Assembly (NCBI GenBank): GCA_026706225.1
Contig: JAPOZE010000041.1
Location: forward strand, 1 to 8,257
Source of the DNA: Acidobacteriota bacterium
GTDB lineage: Bacteria > Acidobacteriota > Terriglobia > Versatilivoradales > Versatilivoraceae
Direction: 5' to 3'
Length of the DNA stretch: 8,257 nucleotides
Notes under the pieces: model-generated
Databases searched by the model: none
The model's input: the letters and a program-made list of their open reading frames with translations, nothing else
What the model was told of the DNA's origin: nothing
Position numbers and translations under genes: made by a program
Shown here: in pieces, positions 1 through 5,240 of the stretch
How positions within the stretch are numbered: position 1 is the stretch's first letter
Layout of the letters: every line of letters begins with the position of its first letter

Positions 1-1018
1 CCCAGTCGGTCAGAATTTCATTGAGCTCCCGGCTGGCGTCCATCTTGGATTCGCCGGTTTGCGGCACCAGCCCGTAGAGCCCCGTCCCCACTCGGGCCTC
101 CAGGGCCCGCAGCTTCTCCACCGGGATGGCGTAGCTGCCTTCCAGGTCCAGGTTGTTGGGCCAGAGTTCGTCGGCCGCGATCTGCTCCTGGAGGAAGCGG
201 TCGAAGGGCTTGTCCTCGTTGAAGGACTTGATGACGTAGTCCCGGTAGCGCCAGGCATGGGGGAAGAAGGCATCGGTTTCGAACCCGGCCGAGTCGGCAT
301 AGCGCACCACGTCCAGCCAGTGCCGTCCCCAGCGTTCCCCGTAGTGCGGAGATTCCAGCAACTCGTTCACCACTGACTGGAAGGCTAGCGGCGAGTCGTC
401 CTTGAGGAAGCGGTCCACCTGCTCCGGCGTGGGGGGAAGGCCGATCAGGTCGAAATAGGCCCGCCGAATCAAGGTGCGCTTGTCGGCGGGAGGCGCTGCC
501 GGCAAACCCTTATCGCGCAGCTTGGCCAGCACGAAGGCGTCGATCGGGTTTCCTTGCCACTCCTTCCCGTCCACCAGCGGCAAAGAGGGGCGCCGCGGTT
601 TGCGGAACGACCACCAGTCGGGCTGCTCCCCGGCAGTGCCGGCGCCGCCGGTGTTCTCTTCCCAGACGGCGCCCGAGTCGATCCATTGGCGAATGAGGTC
701 CAGCTTCTCCCTGGGCAGGCGGGGAGACTCGGGGGGCATTTGGAGTTCCCCGATGTGGGCGGCGGCCTGGAACAGAAGACTGTCCTCGGCCTTTCCCGGG
801 ACCAGCGACGGTCCGCGGGAGCCCCCCTTGAGGAAGGATTCCCGCTGCCTCAGGTCCAGGCCCGACATCTGGGCGGCCCCATGGCAGCTCAGGCAGTTCT
901 CGGCCAGAATGGCCTGGACGGACTCGAACAGCGACGGCTTGTCTTGGGCCGAGCCGGCGGTCACCGAACTCGAGAGCCAGGCAATCAGGGCCAGAACTGG
1001 AAGGAATTTCGTCCGCAT
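1..1018 (-). CDS. Secreted PSCyt1 + DUF1549 (planctomycete-type cytochrome) protein, 3' end off the window
   Basis: Partial: 339 codons are visible and open to the left edge. Residues 1-24 look like a Sec signal peptide (MRTK, a hydrophobic run, then a cut near SAQ). A cytochrome c-like domain (PSCyt1) follows, with the haem-binding motif C42-L-S-C45-H46 and a likely axial Met in E-L-Q-M94-P-P. From about residue 155 comes a DUF1549 (PSCyt2) domain, with the family landmarks AYFDLIGLPPTPEQVDRFL and SPHYGERWGRHWLDVVRYADS. Full-length relatives usually continue into DUF1553 and reach roughly 700-1000 residues, so at least half is missing here. The family is abundant in Planctomycetota, Verrucomicrobiota and Acidobacteriota; its reaction is poorly known, and a redox role outside the cytoplasm is inferred from the haem motif. 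The gene lies 58 bases downstream of the DUF4864 gene on the same strand, probably co-transcribed. An in-frame ATG at 1036 would add six residues (MPANNP); I preferred 1018 because it gives a cleaner signal peptide, though neither start has a good ribosome binding site. Confidence 0.9.
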   Translation of the reverse strand, partial: MRTKFLPVLALIAWLSSSVTAGSAQDKPSLFESVQAILAENCLSCHGAAQMSGLDLRQRESFLKGGSRGPSLVPGKAEDSLLFQAAAHIGELQMPPESPRLPREKLDLIRQWIDSGAVWEENTGGAGTAGEQPDWWSFRKPRRPSLPLVDGKEWQGNPIDAFVLAKLRDKGLPAAPPADKRTLIRRAYFDLIGLPPTPEQVDRFLKDDSPLAFQSVVNELLESPHYGERWGRHWLDVVRYADSAGFETDAFFPHAWRYRDYVIKSFNEDKPFDRFLQEQIAADELWPNNLDLEGSYAIPVEKLRALEARVGTGLYGLVPQTGESKMDASRELNEILTDW

Positions 1019-1076
1019 TGGGTTGTTGGCCGGCATCCGTCGCCAGCCGGAATCAAGGCGGCGACGGCAGCCGATT

Positions 1077-1625
1077 TCAGACCTGCCGGTAATCGTCTCG
1101 AACCTCGAAGCGCATCACGCTGTCGGTCATCCAGCAGTCCTTGTAGGGAGCTTCCGACTGCCGTGACAACTGAAACAGATAACCCACCCGGCTGCCATCC
1201 CCGGTCTTCAGGATCACCGTCTGGGAGGCGTGATCTTCCTCCCGCTTGAGTTTACCATAGCGAGCCCCGCGATGATTGAGCATGGGCCGGTAAGCCGGAT
1301 TGTGCACCATCTCGATAAAGCGCGGCAGGGGACCGGTGACCTTCCTGTTGGCCGGTGAGGCGAAACGGAAGGTGATTTCAATCCCGGCATCCGGGTGGGG
1401 CCGGTCATTGTCCCCCAGGGCCTCGATCTGAATGCGCACCACCTTGTCCGGCGGGTAAGCCGGCCGGGGGCGCAACTCCGACCTGGCTCCTACCGCCGCC
1501 CCGGCCGCCTGCAGCCCCGCCGAAAGCCGGCTCCGGTCCGAGGGGTTCAGGACCCACCAGAGCAGGACGGCTACGGCGGCGGCCATCAGAAGAAATCGAG
1601 CCAGCGGCTGACTGCAGCACTTCAT
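1077..1625 (-). CDS. DUF4864 family membrane-anchored protein
   Basis: A 182-residue protein of unknown function. Residues 11-27 form one hydrophobic segment after a short Arg/Lys-containing N-terminus, so it is probably an N-terminal anchor or uncleaved signal. A low-complexity Ala/Gly/Arg linker follows to about residue 57. Residues 60-178 match what I recall of DUF4864: VVRIQIEALGDND, a PDAGIEITFRFASPANRK block, GPLPRFIEMVHNPAYRPMLNH, then VGYLFQLSRQ and a closing CWMTDSVMRFEV. The family is found in bacteria and plastid-bearing eukaryotes and has a small alpha+beta fold; no reaction is established as far as I know. The ATG at 1625 keeps the charged N-terminus before the hydrophobic segment; its ribosome binding site is weak (AAGGCAGGG, about 7 bases before the ATG). 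The gene ends 58 bases before the cytochrome-type gene, which suggests an operon. The family call rests on remembered motifs, not a search. Confidence 0.85.
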   Translation of the reverse strand: MKCCSQPLARFLLMAAAVAVLLWWVLNPSDRSRLSAGLQAAGAAVGARSELRPRPAYPPDKVVRIQIEALGDNDRPHPDAGIEITFRFASPANRKVTGPLPRFIEMVHNPAYRPMLNHRGARYGKLKREEDHASQTVILKTGDGSRVGYLFQLSRQSEAPYKDCWMTDSVMRFEVRDDYRQV

Positions 1626-1709
1626 GGAAACGCCCTGCCTTCAAGAGACACGGGGCCGCTGGCACGGCGCCCTTGCCTCTCGTGGTTGTCGGGTTGATTC
1701 AGAGTCGCA

Positions 1710-1715
1710 AGTATA
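1710..1715 (-). promoter_or_regulatory. Possible -10 box for the leftward DUF4864 operon
   Basis: On the minus strand these bases read TATACT, five of six matches to the sigma70 -10 consensus, about 85 bases upstream of the DUF4864 start. No good -35 box lies 16-18 bases further upstream: that stretch is GC-rich and is part of the hairpin cluster. It would fit a leader of about 80 bases. The assignment rests on the -10 hexamer alone. Confidence 0.25.
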
Positions 1716-1716
1716 G

Positions 1717-1771
1717 CGCCTCGGAAGGCGGCGTGCACCCACGCCTAAGGCTTTTCTCCGGCTGGAGCCTT
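1717..1771. other. Cluster of three adjacent hairpins in the divergent intergenic region
   Basis: Three inverted repeats lie almost end to end. Hairpin 1 (1717-1730) is CGCCT, loop CGGA, AGGCG. Hairpin 2 (1730-1745) is GGCGTG, loop CACC, CACGCC. Hairpin 3 (1747-1771) pairs AAGG with CCTT around an inner CTCC-GGCT-GGAG stem with a five-base bulge on one side; an alternative fold pairs AAGGCT with AGCCTT. All stems shown are perfect. The cluster lies between two genes that point away from each other, where no terminator is expected, and no T-run follows on either strand. It could be a structured 5' leader of the rightward gene, an operator region, or a remnant element. The function is unknown. 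Confidence 0.5.
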
Positions 1772-1825
1772 TGATAGAAAAGACCTGAGCGATACTCATT
1801 CCAACCATCCTTCAAGGAGGCTTCG

Positions 1826-3547
1826 ATGAAACGACGCGATTTCGTCAGAACCGCTCTGGCCGCCGGACTGGCTCCGGGCCTGCTGACCCCGCCGGCGCCG
1901 GCAGAGCCGATTCGACCAGGGTCGGTAGCCACCCGCAAGAAGCCACGCATCATGTTCTACCACGACAGCCGCCATCCCCTCATGTACATGTACGAACCCC
2001 CCATTCGGAAACAGGAGGTGGAAGCGGCCGTGGACGAGTTGGTGGAAACCTCGGTGGAAGTGCTCAATTTCTGCCTGGCGGACGGCCGCACCGTCTTTCA
2101 CGATACCAAGGTGGGAGAGGTGTTCGGACACCACGTCCGCAAGTGGCCCCATGTGGTCTTCCAGCGCGCCCAACAGAACGCCCGGTCGCTGCTGGACGCC
2201 GGGCTGGACCAGTTGCAGGTGCTCTGCGAGCGGGCCCACGAAAAGGGCATGCTGCTCTATCCCGCTCTGCTGGTGAACCAGGGCCGGCGCGGGTCCCGCC
2301 AGGAGGACGTGCGCAGCTCCCTGTTCCGCCTGGACAACCAGCACCTGGAGATCGGCGCCGGCGGCGACCTGGACCCGGAGTTCCCAGGTCTCACCAGTCT
2401 GGACTTCAAGCATGCGGAGGTCCGGGAGGAACGGTTCGCCCTGATCGAAGAGGTGCTCAGGAACTACCCGGTGGATGGGTTCGAGCTGACGCTGGCCTAC
2501 CAGAGCCCCTCGCCCCACTTCTTCCGTCCCGATGAAGTCGAGGCCGGCCGTCCCCTCATGACCGCCTGGATCGAGCGGATCCATCGGACCCTGAAGGAGA
2601 CCGGACAGGGTCGCGAGCTGGCCATCCGGGTCCCCGGAGACCTCGACACCTGCCTGGAGCTGGGGCTGGACGTGAGGGAGTGGATGCGGCAGGGGATCGT
2701 GGACGTTATCATCGGCGAGACTTTCGGGGTCTACTGGGGGCGGGTGGACCACTCGGCCGACTACCGCCCGCTGCTGGAGGCGGCCAAGGGCACCTCAACC
2801 CGCGTTTTCGCCGTGCTCAACAGCATGGTCGACTCCGACCGCCTGTCCAACGGCTCCATCGAAGTCATCCGGGCGGCGGCCTGCAACTACTGGGATCAGG
2901 GGGTCGACGGCATCTACCTCAACCAGTGGTTCCAGGGGGCCAACTGGCCCTATCGGGCCGCCTTCTACGAACAGCTTCGGGAAATCCCCCATCCCGACAT
3001 CATGGCCCCCAAGGACAAGCTCTATCTCGTCCCGACCGCGGGCAGCTACCGGTCCCCTCCCTGGGAACCCGGGATGCCCCTGCCCCGCAAGCTGGTTCAA
3101 GGCGAGCCCCTGCGACTGCAACTCCCCGTCAGCGACGACCTGCCGTTTTGGAACCAGGCCAGGCGAGTCCACGAGGTGCTGCTGAGGTTTCGGGTGATGA
3201 ACACCAATCAACTGGACCGGCTGGTCTTCCGCCTGAACGGCCGGACCCTGCCCGATTCGGGCCTGCGCAAGATCAACCAGCTCTATCGCATGAGCACGCC
3301 CAACCGGGGCGGGGGGTTCGGCTACTGGTTCGTCTACCGCCTGGATGCCACCCATTGGCCTCGGAAGGGCAACAACGAAGTGGAGGTCCTGCTGGAACAC
3401 CGGGACGCCACCATCGTTCCCGAGATCCTGCTGCACGACGTGGAGCTGGAAATCCGCTACCTGATGGGCAGGAACTACCACCGCAACGAGGACCCGGACC
3501 TGGGTCCCAGCCTGCCCCTGCGGGACACGGTGCTGCACCGCTCGTAG
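1826..3547 (+). CDS. Tat-exported glycoside-hydrolase-like TIM-barrel protein with C-terminal beta domain
   Basis: 573 residues. The N-terminus MKRRDFVRTALAAGLA is a twin-arginine signal (R3-R4-D-F), so export in folded form is predicted, with cleavage near the PAPAEP region. Residues about 40-390 resemble the GHL10/DUF187-like TIM-barrel hydrolase group: MLLYPALLV, then LDFKHAEVREERFALIEEVL leading to YPVDGFELTL (strand-end E220), later VDVIIGETFG (E298) and GVDGIYLNQWFQGANW. E220 and E298 are candidate acid residues by position only. Residues about 420-547 look like a beta-sandwich domain (VLLRFRVMNTNQLDRLVFRLNG, then GNNEVEVLLEH). The start is secure: AAGGAGG at 1814-1820 lies five bases before the ATG. 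Two stop codons follow in tandem (TAG then TGA). The gene diverges from the DUF4864 operon across a hairpin-rich spacer. The family is inferred from pattern; the substrate is unknown, and a non-catalytic role is possible. Confidence 0.8.
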   Translation: MKRRDFVRTALAAGLAPGLLTPPAPAEPIRPGSVATRKKPRIMFYHDSRHPLMYMYEPPIRKQEVEAAVDELVETSVEVLNFCLADGRTVFHDTKVGEVFGHHVRKWPHVVFQRAQQNARSLLDAGLDQLQVLCERAHEKGMLLYPALLVNQGRRGSRQEDVRSSLFRLDNQHLEIGAGGDLDPEFPGLTSLDFKHAEVREERFALIEEVLRNYPVDGFELTLAYQSPSPHFFRPDEVEAGRPLMTAWIERIHRTLKETGQGRELAIRVPGDLDTCLELGLDVREWMRQGIVDVIIGETFGVYWGRVDHSADYRPLLEAAKGTSTRVFAVLNSMVDSDRLSNGSIEVIRAAACNYWDQGVDGIYLNQWFQGANWPYRAAFYEQLREIPHPDIMAPKDKLYLVPTAGSYRSPPWEPGMPLPRKLVQGEPLRLQLPVSDDLPFWNQARRVHEVLLRFRVMNTNQLDRLVFRLNGRTLPDSGLRKINQLYRMSTPNRGGGFGYWFVYRLDATHWPRKGNNEVEVLLEHRDATIVPEILLHDVELEIRYLMGRNYHRNEDPDLGPSLPLRDTVLHRS

Positions 3548-3575
3548 TGACGAGTTTTCGGTGGCGGGGCATTGA

Positions 3576-3592
3576 GCCGCGACAGCCGCGGC
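3576..3592 (+). terminator. Weak hairpin after the TIM-barrel gene, possible terminator
   Basis: GCCGCG and CGCGGC pair perfectly (6 bp, all G-C) around the loop ACAGC, 28 bases after the stop codon. There is no T-run after it, so it is at best a non-canonical terminator. It is the only compact hairpin close behind the gene. Confidence 0.2.
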
Positions 3593-3672
3593 AGCAGGTG
3601 GCGGTAGAGGCAGGTTGGCACAGACCCAAAAGCGTGGTGCGTTGCGGGAAATGCTGTCCAAATGTAAGGCAG

Positions 3673-3689
3673 GGCGAGTACAATTCGCC
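3673..3689 (+). promoter_or_regulatory. Possible -10 box inside a small inverted repeat, upstream of the VOC gene
   Basis: TACAAT at 3679-3684 matches the -10 consensus at five of six positions. It lies in the gap of a perfect 5-base inverted repeat, GGCGA and TCGCC (3673-3677 and 3685-3689). No convincing -35 box is present at normal spacing. The inverted repeat would suit a repressor site over the -10 box, but repeats this short are common in GC-rich DNA. Confidence 0.25.
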
Positions 3690-3765
3690 ACCCAGAGGCA
3701 CTATTCCCCCGATGCCGCGCTGGCGTCATTCGCCATCGCGAACTTTTTCAAGGAGGACAAGCACC

Positions 3766-4242
3766 ATGCCGGTTTCGCCAATTCCCGAGGGGTACCACTC
3801 GGTTACCCCCTATCTGATCCTGAAGAACGCGGCCGCCGCAATCGAGTTCTACGAGAAAGCCTTTGGAGCCTCCGAGTTGTTCCGCATGGAGGCTCCGGGT
3901 GGAAAGATCGGGCACGCCGAGATCAGGATCGGGGACTCCCACGTCATGCTCGCCGACGAATATCCCGACATGGGTTTCAGAGGGCCGGAGTCGCTTGGGG
4001 GAACCTCTGTCCACCTGATGATCTACGTCGATGACGTCGACACGATCTACCCCCAGGCAATCGTAGCCGGGGGCAAGGAAATGCGCCCGCTACAAAATCA
4101 GTTCTATGGCGATCGTTCCGGGACGCTGGCCGATCCCTTCGGCCACGTGTGGACGATCAGCACCCACGTCGAGGACGTTTCCGAAGAGGAGATGAAGAAG
4201 CGGGCCCAGGCCGCCATGAAAGAGGCGGGTGTGGAGGGCTAG
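3766..4242 (+). CDS. PhnB-like VOC family protein (glyoxalase/bleomycin-resistance fold)
   Basis: 158 residues, cytoplasmic, no signal peptide. One VOC domain of the PhnB/COG2764 type covers nearly the whole protein: VTPYLILKNAAAAIEFYEKAFGA at the N-terminus, KIGHAEIRIGDSHVMLADE in the middle, VHLMIYVDDVD, then YGDRSGTLADPFGHVWTIST and the C-terminal tail EDVSEEEMKKRA seen in many relatives. H50, E52, H83 and H127 are candidate metal-site or fold positions. Family members are dimeric and the fold serves several reactions; this subgroup is rarely characterised, so no reaction is assigned. The ATG at 3766 is chosen because AAGGAGG (3750-3756) precedes it by nine bases and because homologous sequence begins there, although the frame stays open far upstream. 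The 218-base spacer before it and 197 bases after suggest an independent gene. It has no clear functional link to its exported neighbours. Confidence 0.93.
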   Translation: MPVSPIPEGYHSVTPYLILKNAAAAIEFYEKAFGASELFRMEAPGGKIGHAEIRIGDSHVMLADEYPDMGFRGPESLGGTSVHLMIYVDDVDTIYPQAIVAGGKEMRPLQNQFYGDRSGTLADPFGHVWTISTHVEDVSEEEMKKRAQAAMKEAGVEG

Positions 4243-4287
4243 CCTCTCAGGAGGGAGACGTAACTTCCTGTTCAAACGGATCGACGT

Positions 4288-4304
4288 GGTAGCGCAACGC
4301 TGCC
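4288..4304 (+). terminator. Hairpin between the VOC and CBM9-like genes, possible terminator
   Basis: GGTAGCG pairs with CGCTGCC around the loop CAA, giving 7 pairs with one G-U. It lies 46 bases after the VOC stop. No T-run follows, so termination is uncertain. The rest of the 4243-4439 spacer shows no gene and no convincing promoter. Confidence 0.2.
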
Positions 4305-4439
4305 TCTGGCGCAACCGCCCGACTTTGTAGACAATGCGGAGCTGTCGATCGAGTCCGAATCCGTTTCAGCCCCGGGCGAAGGCTTCCACCACCCGGGCAA
4401 CACGGACGAAACCGTCCCCTGATTGAAGAGGTCGAATTC

Positions 4440-5240
4440 ATGAAAGGCATCACCCCAATCCTTTTCCCACTGCTTGTGATTCTGCTCTGCGGTTCCTGTG
4501 CGCCGCCCCCGGAAGTCGATCCCACTCCGAAGGCCGGCACCCCGCCGCCGGCCGAAGCAGACCCCATTCCCTGCTACCTGACCAGCGATCCCATCGAGAT
4601 CGACGGTCGCCCGGACGAGGCGGCCTGGCGGCAGGCCCCGGAGATCCCGCTGCGGTTCGACGGCGTGGGCAATCCGGTGTCCCCGACGCGGGCCTCGGCC
4701 CGGTTCCTCTGGGACGGCAAAGAGCTCTTCGTGGCCATGACGGCCCAAGACCGGGATGTCGGCTCCACCTTGACCGGCCGCGACGCTCGCTTGTGGGAGG
4801 AGGACGTGCTGGAGCTTTTCATCAAGCCGCTGGAGTCCTCCCTGCTCTACTACGAGTTCGAGTTCAGCCCCAGCAGCCAGATCTTCGACGCCTACTTCGT
4901 CAAGCGCGGCGCCCCCCTGGATGAGGCCACGGCCTGGAACAGCGGGCTCCGGGTGGGGGTGGCCGTGAACGGCACCCTCAACAATCCGGAGGACGACGAC
5001 CGGGGCTGGTCCCTGGAGCTGGCCCTTCCCCTGGCCGATCTGCATCATGCCGGAAACTCCATCCCGAAGCCGGGGGAGGTCTGGAAGGCGGCCGTCTGCC
5101 GCTATGACTATGACGCCCGCTGGGAACAGCCGCTCAACACCGCCACCGCCCCCGTGACCGAAAGCGGCGGCTTTCACTCCTACGAGGTCTACGGTCCTCT
5201 GCAGTTCAAGGGGGCGCCGCCCGCCCCATCCCAACCATGA
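4440..5240 (+). CDS. Probable lipoprotein with CBM9-like carbohydrate-binding domain
   Basis: 266 residues. The N-terminus (MKG, hydrophobic 4-16, then LLCGSC) looks like a lipoprotein signal with lipidation at C20. The lipobox is imperfect, with Cys at -3 where Leu is usual. Residues 21-44 are a Pro-rich linker. Residues about 45-255 have the hallmarks of the CBM9-like fold: PIEIDGRPDEAAWRQAPEI, then ARFLWDGKELFVAMTAQDRDV, LWEEDVLELFIKP, YYEFEFSPSSQIFDAYF, GWSLELALPLADL, and a closing SYEVYGPLQF. CBM9 domains bind sugar chain ends in xylanases; stand-alone exported relatives are common and mostly uncharacterised, so sugar binding is inference. The start is supported by GAAGAGG at 4425-4431, eight bases before the ATG. 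The stop overlaps the start of the FG-GAP gene (ATGA), so the two are probably translated together and may act together at the cell surface. Confidence 0.88.
   Translation: MKGITPILFPLLVILLCGSCAPPPEVDPTPKAGTPPPAEADPIPCYLTSDPIEIDGRPDEAAWRQAPEIPLRFDGVGNPVSPTRASARFLWDGKELFVAMTAQDRDVGSTLTGRDARLWEEDVLELFIKPLESSLLYYEFEFSPSSQIFDAYFVKRGAPLDEATAWNSGLRVGVAVNGTLNNPEDDDRGWSLELALPLADLHHAGNSIPKPGEVWKAAVCRYDYDARWEQPLNTATAPVTESGGFHSYEVYGPLQFKGAPPAPSQP
5237..5240 (+). other. ATGA start/stop overlap (translational coupling)
   Basis: The ATG of the FG-GAP gene shares bases with the TGA of the CBM9-like gene. The stretch before it is C-rich with no ribosome binding site, so the downstream gene probably depends on ribosomes ending the upstream one. 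No other in-frame start lies close upstream. Confidence 0.85.

Noticed and set aside
474..1249. Plus-strand open frames (about 230 codons each) opposite the cytochrome-type gene
   Set aside because: The minus strand in this stretch encodes CxxCH and DUF1549 motifs without a stop; the plus frames have no recognisable content.
1694..1717. TTGATT and TATAGC as a rightward promoter
   Set aside because: The spacer is only 12 bases; the alternative TTGTCG gives 20. Neither is acceptable.
1771..1796. TTGATA and GATACT as a promoter for the TIM-barrel gene
   Set aside because: The -35 match is good (five of six) but the spacing is only 14 bases, too short for a normal sigma70 promoter.
1796..2752. 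Minus-strand open frame (318 codons) opposite the TIM-barrel gene
   Set aside because: The plus-strand gene has a Tat signal, a strong ribosome binding site and family-like motifs; the antisense frame is His/Gln/Val-rich, low in recognisable content and typical of a shadow.
2680..3765. N-terminal extension of the VOC gene frame back to 2680
   Set aside because: This part overlaps the TIM-barrel gene in another frame and is Pro/Gly/Arg-rich without a domain. The VOC homology and the AAGGAGG site place the start at 3766.
4328..4335. TAGACAAT as a -10 box for the CBM9-like gene
   Set aside because: Partial match only, and nothing like a -35 box lies 16-18 bases upstream.
4272..5234. Minus-strand open frame (320 codons) opposite the CBM9-like gene
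   Set aside because: The plus strand carries the CBM9 landmarks and a lipoprotein signal; this frame is a compositional shadow.
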